NCBI RefSeq assembly: GCF_024868665.1
Contig: NC_079898.1
Location: forward strand, 7,459,485-7,523,484
Direction of reading: 5' to 3'
Origin: Triplophysa rosa
Taxonomy: Eukaryota > Chordata > Actinopteri > Cypriniformes > Nemacheilidae
DNA length: 64,000 nt
The translations under genes were made by a program, and so were the position numbers. The notes under the pieces are model-generated. The model was not told the DNA's origin, did no database searches, and was given only the letters and a program-made list of their open reading frames with translations. Position 1 is the first letter of the stretch. Every line of letters starts with the position of its first letter. Shown here one piece after another: positions 51,406 to 62,125 of the stretch.

Positions 51406-51720
51406 CGGCCCCAGGTTCACTTTGAGAAGTTGTCTTTATCACGCCTTGCTGTTGTTTAACTGCTTTGTTTATTTATTTATTTTTGTTTTTACCCTATAAC
51501 TTGTTATGAACAGTATAAACAATATACAGTATTTCAATATCCTGTGTGTTTGTTTATGACCTATGTCTTTGTTTATTGCCTATAGACTGTTTGCATGCCA
51601 TTTTGTTCTCTCCAGGAATTCCTTTTCTGAAGGAATTTATGGCTGCACCTTAAAACATTTAAAAACTTTTATTTTGTAAATGAATTTTGTAAATTAACTT
51701 ATTTTTCTTCTTTTCTTTAG

Positions 51721-51884
51721 TATATGTGCGGTTTAATTCCAGCCATGGGTTCCCGGTGGAGTTGGAGCAGGGTGCAAGTGTAGCTGAGCTAAAAGAGACC
51801 GTGGGGCGTCTACAGAGCATAGAGCCTGATCAACTGCGGGTCATTTTTGCTGGACGAGAGCTCTGCAGTGAATCCACACTTCAG
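51721..51884 (+). CDS. prkn: Parkin exon 2 (E3 ubiquitin ligase, Ubl domain)
   Basis: Parkin is the RBR ubiquitin ligase that acts with PINK1 in mitochondrial quality control. This 164-bp exon encodes residues 3-57 (after a codon split with exon 1) of its N-terminal ubiquitin-like domain. RFNSSHGFPVE and DQLRVIFAG are characteristic, and Lys27, Arg42, Ile44 and Ala46 of the human numbering line up. The acceptor is a T-rich tract ending ttctttag (51720) and the donor is cag/gtgacc (51885). The length and phase match the human exon 2 as I know it. The expected start codons (Met-Ile-) would come from exon 1, which I did not find in the window. An in-frame Met at 51726 is not the start. Exon 3 is not seen downstream, in line with the very large introns of this gene. 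Confidence 0.95.
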
Positions 51885-51910
51885 GTGACCTCCGCTGACC
51901 CTTCTTTTGT

Positions 51911-51934
51911 CTTTCTCTCTCTCTCTCTCTCTTC
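51911..51934. repeat. CT microsatellite just past exon 2
   Basis: A ct-rich run that begins 26 bases after the exon 2 donor. A second ct-rich tract lies at about 52089-52113. Confidence 0.9.
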
Positions 51935-52567
51935 ACATTTGTGTTTGGATAATTAGGTTTCTCTTAGCAAGCAAGAGAACATCTTGTATGGTGTGAGGGT
52001 CAAACCCTGTATTAGACTCAGCGGACAACTTGTTATTACAAAGCTTTTTATGTAGCAATTTTCTCCCCCTTTCTAATATTTTCTCATAGTCTCTCTCTCT
52101 CTCTTTCTCTCTCAGTGTGAATGTGGTGCTTAGCTAGCTGACTGAGTAAACAGAGCCAAGGGATCTTCTGAACTTTACTCCACAACCCCGACCTTCTTAA
52201 TTATGCATTAACACACACTCATTCATACTACACTTAGCAGTATGTACGTACATTCTTCTTTTCTACAAAAATGTTTATCTCTTTACCTGTTGAACTTGAC
52301 ATTTCCGGAGGTTCCCACAGTCATGGAAATTCGTCAAACAGTTTTGTAAACTATAGTAAAATTTTAACCCTCTACTGCGTAGCGTTACCCTGAGGCAACA
52401 CAATATCTTTTTGATGTTTACTCCCACTCCATATTATTTTCCTCATTTTTCCACTTGACAATTTTCAAGAATTACTTTAGAAGTGTCTGTTAATTTAATT
52501 GTTGGTGGGACATTGGTTTAGGAAAAAAAGTTTGATGAAATAAAACTGCTGAAAGGAAAATCTATTA
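51935..52567. other. Parkin intron 2 sequence, nothing further recognised
   Basis: Non-coding apart from the second ct tract. No exon 3 candidate. Confidence 0.45.
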
Positions 52568-52676
52568 GTTTTAAATAGGGATGCACCAAAATGTACATTT
52601 TGGCCGATAACCGGTAATTCTTAAACATTGGAAGCTGATAACTGATATGTGGCCGATATACAGTATCTAAATATTA

Positions 52677-53628
52677 GGTAACACTTTAGTGTAAGGACCA
52701 GATCTCACTATTAACTAGTTGCTTATTAGCATGCCTATTATTAGCATATTGGCTGTTTATAAGCTGTCATGATTCTGCCTCTTCATGTCATGTCTTTCTT
52801 GGTCTGGTGGCAGGATCATGACAGAGCCTCAGGTTTGTGTGGAGAGAGGCATGTTATTGTTGGTTCTGACATAACATGCGCTCTCTCCGGTCTCGTCTTT
52901 GGCCCCGCCCCTCTCGTTTCCTCGTTTAGCTTTCCATTAGTGTTTCATTCCCCACACCTGCCTAGTGTTAATTTACCCCTTCTTAGTCTCCCTATATAGT
53001 GCCCTCGTGTCTGCTATCCTGTTCTTGTTCGTGCTGGTTCTTGTGCTGACACTACGTGTTTGCACTTCCTGTTTTGCTTAAGTCTAGTATTCACCTTGCC
53101 TGTTTGCTTCGTTGCCGTGTATGTACCTTACCCTATTGGATTACCATACCTTGTTTGGACTACCTTTCCCTACCCTGTTGGATTACCCTGCCGTGTCTAC
53201 CTGTTAGTACGTTGCGTCGTGTTTATTATTGTAGTCTGGTTCCTGTTTTTACCGTAAATCTTTGTTTATTCTGTGCTATTGTTTTATCCCCTAAGTGTTT
53301 ATTGTCAGTTTAGTCATTTTAGTCCTGTCCGTGTTTTACCCCATCGTGGGTTTTTGTTTTGTTGTTGTCAATAAAGTCTTGTTTCTTGTACTACCGCTGC
53401 CTGCACGCGGGTTTTTCCTCCTTGTCACTCCCGCGGTCATGACAATAAACACTTATAAAGCACATATTCTGCATGACCATATTCTACATCTCTAATCCTA
53501 CCCAATACCTAAACCTACCAACTACCTTACTAACTATTAATAAGCAATAAATTAAGAGTTAACTAAGCAAAAGTCGTAGTTAATAGTTTACTAAAACCGA
53601 GAACTGGACCTTAAAATAAAGTGTGACC
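52677..53628. mobile_element. hAT element, middle layer of the nest
   Basis: The ends ggtaacactttagtgtaagg and taaaataaagtgtgacc are inverted repeats. A perfect 8-bp duplication, aaatatta, lies at 52669-52676 and 53629-53636. Once the LTR inside is removed it is about 270 bp. Confidence 0.9.
52765..53444 (+). mobile_element. Solo LTR, inner layer of the nest
   Basis: Starts tgtcatgattctgcc and ends gcggtcatgaca. An aataaag polyadenylation-type signal is near 53371. It belongs to the same LTR family as 8401, 36683 and 38364. I could not see a clear 5-bp duplication (flanks taagc and ataaa), so the edges may have been altered. Confidence 0.8.
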
Positions 53629-54373
53629 AAATATTAATATAGAATACCCTAAGACTGAAACAAAGGGAAAAATGTGGGCTTTTAATTGAAAACAGTCACT
53701 GCAGAAAACAAGGTAACCATTAGTTCTTTTTTACCTGAAAATTATCTACCTAGCCTACTTTACACTAGTTAATGATTCTTTAACCTTCAAAATTGTCAGG
53801 TATGCTTTTAATTCAATAATCAAATTATAGATGTTCTTCCTGAGAAACCCAGAAAAATTTTCTTAATAGCCGCATGTCTAACAGGTCTCAAGACAGAAAT
53901 CATTCAGACAGCTATCGGCTTCAAACAATATGCTTTTGTTCTTATAATTTACACATTCATAAATACTGTATCTACATACTGTACCTACATCAACAATGTT
54001 TTGCGTATAGCAGTAAGTGAATGATCAAGACAGAAAGACAGTACTGTACAGTATTTTAACTGTGAGCAGCTTGCAGCTGAAGAAGTTTAACCAGAGGAAA
54101 TGATTTATGATTTATCGGCTATAATATAGAGGCCTAAATTTTATTATTGTCGATACAGATAACGTTAAAAACGACCATTTATCGGCCGATACTGATATGG
54201 CCAATAATTTATCATGCATCCCTAGTTTTTAATGCTAATATATAAAAGAGAACTACAAAAAGTCCACACATATATTTTTGTTAATTCTATTAAAATCCCT
54301 AGTAACCATGAAAAACATAATATAAATATAAAAATCCAGTAATAATAATAAAGGGCTGAAAATTAATCTATTC

Positions 54374-54850
54374 CAGTATTTCTCAAAGTGTGGGACAGGC
54401 CCCACGGTTGGGAATAGAGCACGACAAACGGGAGAAAATCTGGTCTTTTTTGTGCCCATCTCTATTAATTCCTTTATTTATTGACCATACACTCAAAACA
54501 AAACAACGACACATTTAAATGTAAGCCTTACTTAGAACAACATCAGACTGCGAAGAAAATGTGATTTGAATGTGAAGAATTATTTCACGTCAGAATGTCA
54601 ATTTGAAGCAGAACAAAAACTTTAATGTGGAGAGGTGGTAGGCGGTAGCGGGTATTAAAGTTAGCAATGGATAAGTTTGTGACATGGAATGAAAAGAAAA
54701 CTGGAAATTTGGCACCAGCAGACAAAACCAATACAGACAGTGGACCTAAAGTTTTTTAACATTTTGTTTGGGCGACTGGGGACAGGTGGGGCTTCGAACC
54801 CTTCCTTACCCCCAAATTTGGGAATGGCAGAAAAAGTTTGAGAAACACTG
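54374..54850. mobile_element. hAT element, 477 bp
   Basis: Ends cagtatttctcaaagtg and ctttttctgccattc-type complement finishing tttgagaaacactg. A perfect 8-bp duplication, atctattc, lies at 54366-54373 and 54851-54858. A short frame near 54670 (MDKFVTWNEKKTG) could be the remains of a hAT transposase N-terminus. Confidence 0.9.
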
Positions 54851-54945
54851 ATCTATTCAAAGGTGCACAACTCATATGCTTCATATATTAATATGTCTTT
54901 AATCCTCAGAGACCCAGTCATCAATATTGAGTAGAAATTAAAGTT

Positions 54946-55058
54946 CCTGTAGCTCAGTTGGTGGAACATTGCATTAGCAGCGAAAAGGTTATATATTTGA
55001 TTTCCAGAAAACACATACTGCTAAAATGCATACTTAAATTAACTGTAAGTCTCCTAAA
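54946..55058 (+). repeat. tRNA-derived SINE
   Basis: Begins cctgtagctcagttggtgga, a box A-type start. It continues with gcattagcagcg and a degraded box B (ggttatatatttgatttcc), then aaaacacatactgctaaaatg and a tail word ctgtaagtc. This matches the well-known fish tRNA-SINE layout. The box B decay argues against a live tRNA gene. Confidence 0.8.
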
Positions 55059-58000
55059 AAAAGTAGGCCACCTATCTGTAAAATAAACAAAAATGTAAAA
55101 TGATGTATTTCATATATAATCCCCCTTATACATAATTTAGGGGGCCAATACTTGTAATGTACAAATCATCGATTGTTGTGGGGCGAATTTGTGTTGCAAA
55201 ATTGCAGACTGTTGAAGGAGTCTGAAATTTATTTTCTCATAGCAGCTCTTTGAACTGACTATCCATCTTAAATGATGTATGTTAGACGGCTTGGGCGGAG
55301 CATCAGTTAACTCCTCCCCTTCAACTGTCAGTCTGCTGCCAGTTCCATTTCATAATGCAACGGCTGTTTTTATACATCAAATAGCAGAGAAGGACGAAAG
55401 CCACGCTCACAATTTTTCTTATTAGAAATTCCATATCACTTGGAAATGCGTCAAAATACGGAAGTAAAAACGATCGCAACTTTCAGTTCACGGGGACTTT
55501 GAAAGATACAAGCTTTGCAATGATTTTCTGACCTTATCGGGAGTTTTGTGTTTGCTTTTAAAGGTGTGATGAACTGGGCTTTTGTTTATTGTTTTATACT
55601 GTAGTATGAAGTCTACTTATGACGTTCGTGTGGTTTTTACATTTAATAACATCACAATCAATAAGTAATAGGCTATTTTCTACCCGGGTTTTGAGGCCGG
55701 CTCTACAAACGCTCGGTTTGAATGGGCGTTCCGCATTGAAGGCTTGGAAGTAAACGCCCACTGCTATGATTGGATAGCAGTTTGCGTACTTAGTTGGAGC
55801 CTTCTGTGAATTTGGTTAGACACGTAACGTTAGGTTACACATTAGCACCATTCGCACGAGATTAGCATTATCTGGGGACCTCGTGTGATTTATAAATGAC
55901 CTCCCCACATCAGTATTTCACGCACGGGATGATTTTACTCAAATTTACTGACTTATTTCCCGGATGTGATGGCAAGGCTTTGCGTATAGTGTTTAATGAT
56001 ATATGACCGTACCTGTCAGCATTTGAGACCCGTGATCGCGAACCGGACAAAAGATCACCGCGATCGCAGGTCTCAAATGTTCCGAGAGTTTCCATGATAA
56101 ATAAACAAACGGGAGACTCCCGGTAATTTATGGATATGACCCAGCACCCGAAATAATACCAAAACACTTCCATTATTCACAAACGGTGGATAAAACCTTG
56201 AAAAATAATATATGAGGCCGCCAAATCACAGAGATCCCGATTCACACGGGCTTAAGATCACAGACAACCTCTGCAATTATTACAAATGACTAACGTTACA
56301 GGTCCACAGGTAATACTAACTTAATCCCGTGGGCATATCAAGCGATCTCTAACAAAGCAATAGTGACGCATGGTACAAATATGTTTTACTCACATAAGAT
56401 TGCTGCGCCATTCCTATCAGATTCAATATTGACGGCACAGCACTGCTTTTTAATTTTAGTCTCTCCACAAATCCAGCGTCGACCAGTGCCTTGTTCACGA
56501 AGGAATCCTCTGAGAAATGAAATGATCAAACGCTCCATGTTTTTCCCACTTGAGCTGGAACGTCTTTAAAAATAAACTTTAACCACGCATTCCTACTATC
56601 GGAATCTGAAGGAAGGTTATGCAGCGACTGTGTTCTTCCACAACCAGGGATGGCACAATATTTTGCGATCTTTAACTGCATGTTTGTTTATTGTGTGCTT
56701 GCTCTATCTGGTTATAATGTTTTATCTAACTTAATAATTGTCATTTTTAGCTAATTTTATTAGAACTTTTAATATGTCAAACTCAAAGTCACTTTGGTTA
56801 AGCCACTTAAAAGTACGGTAGGCCTACGTGTGTGTGTACAAGATCAGGATGGCACCACCTCCGCCTCATTTTGAGCCAGGAAAAACCCTGAATAACAGAT
56901 GTAATCTCAGTAACAAGGGCATTTTCAGTTCTGACACTTACATGATGTTTGCGTGAATACGATTCCCTCTTATATAACAAAAGCTCGGGTTAAAATTGTG
57001 GTTTTAATTCATGGCACCTTTAAAACATTATTATTACAACGATTATGCTCAGTTAATTGTGGGAAAAATAAATCGTTATCACGATTAAAATGCAATCAAT
57101 CGTGCAGCAGTTTTAATCCAAATTATCCAAATCATTAAACATGTTGAACTTTGCTACGGTGGGAATATGGGAGCACATCTGATTCGCCTGTGTACTGTAA
57201 CACCACATTCTAACCAGACGTGATGCAATGAGATTCCTGCGATAAGCAATTTGTGTGTCCATACCGAACGCGAAAAAGGGCGGGACGCGACAATCAATCA
57301 CAAAACACAGCCAATCAGAACAGTTTTTCTCTGTCCACGCACCCTCTCACGCTGCAGCTGAAGAGTGCACATGCAGAGAGATGCGTCCTGTTCTCATGAC
57401 TTCAGTGATGCCTCACCGGACGCTATACTATAATTTCAGAATCTAAACGTATGTAATCAAATGTATATAGCCTTTTCATCATCCATGTTTGGCGATTAAT
57501 ATTCATGAGGTGCAGAACTTTCATCGAATGAGATCGTTGCGTGGGCGGAGCTGTCATCCGCGACGTCACAGAAATAGAAAATAGAAAGCCTGTTGCAGCT
57601 GGTTAGGACAAAACCTCTGATTAACATGGAAAAGATACCTTTCATCACGTGTTGCGGCGTCGCATCGCGTTTGATTAGGACACGGTGTTAATCTCAAAGA
57701 TTTGTTTCGTCTTTGCCCTCTCGAATTCAAACACAGCACAGTTCATGTGTTTTATTCACAACTGAAACTTCTGCTGTGTGTGAGTTACAGCAGAGCTGAG
57801 CATCCCGTATCATAAAAAAATCATTTGATCCTCATGTAAAACATTTACAGTAAGCTGTCAATCATGCTAGACTCCATACATCAATTGGAAAACATGGAAT
57901 TATGGTATACATTGTAGTTTCCTGTTTACAGTCCTTGCTTGAGTTGTTGACAGAACAGATATTGAGAAACCTATTTGTCTCCACAGATGTTGTTGCCTTC

Positions 58001-58800
58001 ATGTCCTCTATGTGTGCTTAATTGTTCATTTTGATTGGAACGAAATCGTCCACATTGGACAATTTCCAATTTTTTTTACCATCATGGAGTCATAAATAAA
58101 TACAAACAATTTGGACAAATTTTTGAGCTTTTAATGAGCTTTTTTATTGCCTTTTGCTTAATCAGGCCTGAAAGCCACGCCCCACAGTGATCTTATTGGT
58201 TTAAAATCTTGGTGTACAAGGTGCATCAAAGTCAAATATATAGTTAATTAGTTACGTTTGTCTGCAGTTTTTGTCTCTTCGCACATTGTTTTGCTTTTTA
58301 TTTTTTGGTCAGGAGAGGTCCTTGCAGGCATTGAATTGAGGGACCGACCTAGCCTGGTACTCACCGTTTTAATATCCAAATCACAGATTTTTTGTATGAA
58401 CAAGTAAATCCAGATTATTATTATCAGTAATTATTTTGCGCGTCAGTAAATTTGATCAGAAACCTTCAGTTTTCACGTTCTCAAGTGAATCTCAAGTATT
58501 GACACAAGCAGCAGGTTCTCACCTCACACTCGGTGGAATCAATATGCTGTATATTTACTCAGTTTGTTTTAATAAGCTCCTCTCAAAATTAATTTACATG
58601 TCTCATCCATATTTCCCTCTGCTTCATTGTGCAGTGAATTTACTCAAGCACAGATAAAACTCTCAGTAATTAAAAAAGATTTACCCTGGAATTGTCTTGG
58701 GTGTGTGTTTTTGTGTGTATGTACGAAGCGCTTTTGGAGAGTGTGTTGTAATTTACAGGTTATTTGCAAAGCGTTTAGCTCAGGTCTCACATTATACATA
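55059..58800. other. Intronic stretch with unresolved repeats
   Basis: No exon or RNA gene was recognised. The phrase cagggatggcacaatatttt near 56646 resembles a hAT terminus. Sequences near 55290 (gggcggagcatcagttaactcc) and 57540 (gtgggcggagctgtc) look like dispersed repeats. Confidence 0.35.
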
Positions 58801-58808
58801 TGTGTTTT

Positions 58809-60067
58809 CAGTGGCGTAACTTTGTTTTGAAAAGTGTTGGTGACAAAGGGGACCAGGAAAACAATACTTTAATAACGAATATTAACTCGATGGGAATATT
58901 ATTGTGCGAGGACAATGGATGGGCAAGGGCGGGAATGAAGCATGCGTTTATTTTGCTTTCACAGGTGTGTAATCAGCGCGTAAATTACAGCGGTCACAAA
59001 TAATTATTATAGCCTAGTTATCTAAGAGTTATTCCACAGTTTTGATGAGTTTTAATGTGTAAAATGTCCACCCTTTGAGACGATACAACAGTAATCATTT
59101 CAGGAGCATAATGTTTTTTATAAAGAATACGGCAGCAGTTGCCTCACAGAGTTTTAAAACTATTTAAAACACAATTACGATATCATTGGGAAAAGCAACA
59201 ATGATTTTGCCATAAAATCATGCAGACCTACCATCAGGTATTTTAATATTGCATTTAAACGTTTTAGTTCGTGATTTAAATATAAATACTGAAACGAATG
59301 TTTTTTTTTTCCCATGTTAAAAAATTGGTGTGTCCGACACAGATTACCTGTCGGTGGGTCATGGATTGAAACGTTTGGGAACCCCCTGCTAATTAATGAC
59401 AAACATGATTTATCAAGTATGCAGGGGAAACATGGAAAAATAAAAATTTTTATTTTCACTTATTATTTCGGTCATTGCCAGATAGGCTACAAATATATAA
59501 TGAACTTTCAAGATTTTGTTTTAAACTATACATTTCATGAAACTACAAAATTGTGACATTTTCCTTTTATTTGAGACAAGTTTTCTATCAAATACAATGT
59601 AATTAATCTTGCAATAGTCGATAGCAACTGCATATCGAGAATAATAAGGACGAATAAAGGAATATAGTCCAATTAAGCGCTAAATGTTTGGTACATGTAT
59701 GACTTGAATTGCCACTTTTCAAATATTTTCATCATTTTATTGAAAATAAATGCCTTTACGATCTGATATGTGATAGGGAAAAATTTAGCAAAGAGCATAT
59801 CCTAACCCACAACGACAAGTAAGTAACACGCTTTACGTTCTACGCCACTGGAGCCGCTAGTTTGTTTGTGCCGTTCTTACATTTTCTCTATTCCAATCTG
59901 AAATTGGTGGGCGGAGTTAGTGTAAATGGCCTCTGCGGACAAGGCGGGCTATTTGGACTTTAAATAGACACTTCGTATTTTTTTATTTCTTCCAATAAGT
60001 GGTGGGGACAAAATTGAGTTCGGCAAAAAGTGGTTGGGACATGTCCCGTCCGCAAATTACCTCTTTG
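58809..60067. mobile_element. hAT-like element, decayed right end
   Basis: Left end cagtggcgtaactttg. The right end reads ccgcaaattacctctttg, where attac-gccactg would be expected. The 8-mer tgtgtttt lies just outside both ends (58801-58808 and 60068-60075). A second gccactg near 59846 suggests a further insertion or rearrangement inside. Its interior includes ggtggggacaaaattgagtt, which recurs in diverged form near the left end. Confidence 0.65.
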
Positions 60068-60576
60068 TGTGTTTTTCACATGCAGTCACACTTCTTTTAA
60101 TGTCACCTGCTTTCTGTGGTCATGACATTTTAACAAACATGTTAACACATTTTTGTGTATGTTTAATCTGCTAAACACTATCAAGTCTATAGCTGACTTG
60201 ACATCTGGTATGGCATGAAGTTGAGTAACATATCAGAAAGTTTTCACATTTGGGTGAACTACTCCTTTAATGTTTTTCTTTGACACCTATGATTGATCAT
60301 TAGTATCTAATACCTTGTAAATTAGCACCAAACTTGATGTAGAAACTAATTTGTCTGCCTCATACTAATTGTGTAATTCACCTTAATTGCTCGAACTAAT
60401 GTCTTTAATTGTAATGCGTAGAAGCAAATTATTTTAGGCATATTTTTAGTTGTATATCTGACTCTAGTTGGTCTGAAGCTGGTTAGCCAGGGTCCAAAAT
60501 TTTTTGTACTTTCCTCTTGTACGTGAATTAAAAAATGAGTTGGTCATGAATATTTATTTACCTACAATACAATTAT

Positions 60577-60865
60577 GGCTGTCACGAATATTTGGATCCA
60601 TAATTAAAGTTTGTGTTTACATAATATACTGTATGTCTGTGTGCTATGCATATTAATTTTATATTATACAAGCGTGAAACTAGATGTATATATTAAAAAA
60701 AAAATATATATACTTTTAAATTATTGGTAAAGATACATAAATACATAAATATTTCCTAAATATGTATACAAGTATGTGTATGTGTTTATAATATACAGAG
60801 TACACAGACATATATTATGTAAACACAAACTTTATTATGGATACGATTAATCGTTTGACAGCCCT
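60577..60865. mobile_element. Fold-back MITE with long imperfect inverted ends
   Basis: About 70 bases at each side pair with each other, e.g. agtttgtgtttacataata on the left and its complement tatgtaaacacaaact on the right. The termini are ggctgtcacga and tttgacagccc. Transcribed RNA would form a hairpin. Confidence 0.75.
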
Positions 60866-61172
60866 AAATAATATAAGTACATTATTCATTTCAGGTTCCC
60901 GATCATCACTGGCTTTTGGAAGACTACCTTAGAATCTAACATTTGTTTGTCTATGGTGATGTCACTTCTTTGATTTTCTTTCTCGTCTGTGTTTTTTCTG
61001 TATTTGTCTTTCATTTTTTCACTGTGCAGTTCCATTTGCTCAGTTCCATGTCATCCTCATATTTGTCTTTTTTTTTGCTGGAATTGTTCCCTGTCTCTGT
61101 TGTATTCCTGTCTGACCCATTGTCTCCGCTCACTGTTATTATCTCTTTTTTTTCCAAAGTGCTCCCTCCCCC

Positions 61173-61206
61173 ATCTCTCTCTCTCTCTCTCTCTCTCTCT
61201 TCCTCT

Positions 61207-61254
<48 letters not shown>
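61173..61254. repeat. (CT)n microsatellite
   Basis: About 80 bases of nearly pure ct repeat, broken by tcc and ttc. Long Leu/Ser or Arg/Glu open frames crossing it are artefacts of the dinucleotide repeat. Confidence 0.95.
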
Positions 61255-61259
<5 letters not shown>

Positions 61260-61363
61260 GCACTCTTCTCTCCTTCTGAAGGAGCAATACACATAAACGG
61301 CAGTCCTCTGAAGGTTACCACTTGCATTTAGTCTGAAGGACTCTTCCAGTTTGAGAGGAGACT

Positions 61364-61876
61364 CGCTGCGTCTGAATTCGCATACTGTAACAGTACCTAC
61401 CTATTGGCCTTTAAAACAGTACGTTCTATATACAGTAGTATGAGTGGGAGTAGTATAAATACATTTCGGACATACTGCATCCGCCATGTTTTATGGTCAT
61501 GTGACCCGTATGCTCTTTGACCTATGATGTATTAACAACAACCTATACGTGAGTGTTGATAAAAACATAATTTAATCACGAGCAATTCATTTATTGGCAC
61601 TTACATTAAAAACGGACGTCCGCCTTAAAGTTTTCCGCTATATACAGTATATTTGATTTACTTTTGAAATTTGACCTTTGCTCAGCTCCCGTGGCATCAT
61701 GGGATAGATAAGTGTCCATCCGATCCACATTCACGAATCTCGGCAGAAGTAGTAGACCATCCGGGTATTTCTCGCCTACTGTTTTTTGCATACTGAGGAT
61801 TCGGACATACTATTCATGACTCATACTCATTTTCGCCTGCTATATAGTGTGGAAGTAGGCGATTTCGGATGCAGCG
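61364..61876. mobile_element. MITE with a 3-bp target duplication
   Basis: The ends cgctgcgtctgaattcgc and cgatttcggatgcagcg are inverted repeats with a few mismatches. act flanks both sides (61361-61363 and 61877-61879). Words such as gcatactg and catactattc recur inside. Superfamily uncertain. Confidence 0.75.
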
Positions 61877-61964
61877 ACTGTGTCTGTTACTTCCTGCTTC
61901 ACCGAAGAGCCAATCACCATCTTATTTCAACATCAAGTCTGGTTTTCCACCACACTTAGACCAG

Positions 61965-62125
61965 AAACATACTATGTGCTATATAGCACCATATCTTGGT
62001 GCTTCAGTGGTTCTTCGGGGTGACCGAGGTGCTATATAACACTGTTTCTGTATAAAGAACCTGTTAAGCCCCTGTATGGTTCTTCAGTGGTTCTATATAG
62101 CACCTCGGTCATCCCAAAGAACACA
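61965..62125. repeat. Inverted 'ctatatagcacc' repeat
   Basis: The phrases gctatatagcacc, ttcagtggttctt and gaccgaggtgctatat recur in both orientations over about 160 bases and fold into a hairpin. It looks like a small dispersed fish repeat. Confidence 0.6.

Larger units (their letters stand above)
52576..54224. mobile_element. hAT element, outer layer of a three-level nest
   Basis: Starts tagggatgcaccaaaatg and ends atcatgcatcccta. The flanks gttttaaa (52568-52575) and gtttttaa (54225-54232) differ by one base. The interior repeats the words ggccgata and ctgatatg typical of this hAT group. No transposase frame remains. Confidence 0.85.

Noticed and set aside
51726..51956. Start codon at 51726 as the parkin start
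   Set aside because: It is out of frame with RFNSSHG only if read as tat-gtg; the reading from that ATG skips the N-terminal Met-Ile-Val. The protein starts in exon 1 and this ATG straddles two real codons or is internal.
54946..55020. Possible tRNA gene
   Set aside because: Box B is degraded and the sequence runs on into a SINE body, so it is a SINE rather than a tRNA gene.
60943..61327. Several 60-117-codon frames rich in Ser/Leu or Arg/Glu
   Set aside because: They cross the (CT)n microsatellite; a dinucleotide repeat has no stops in any frame.
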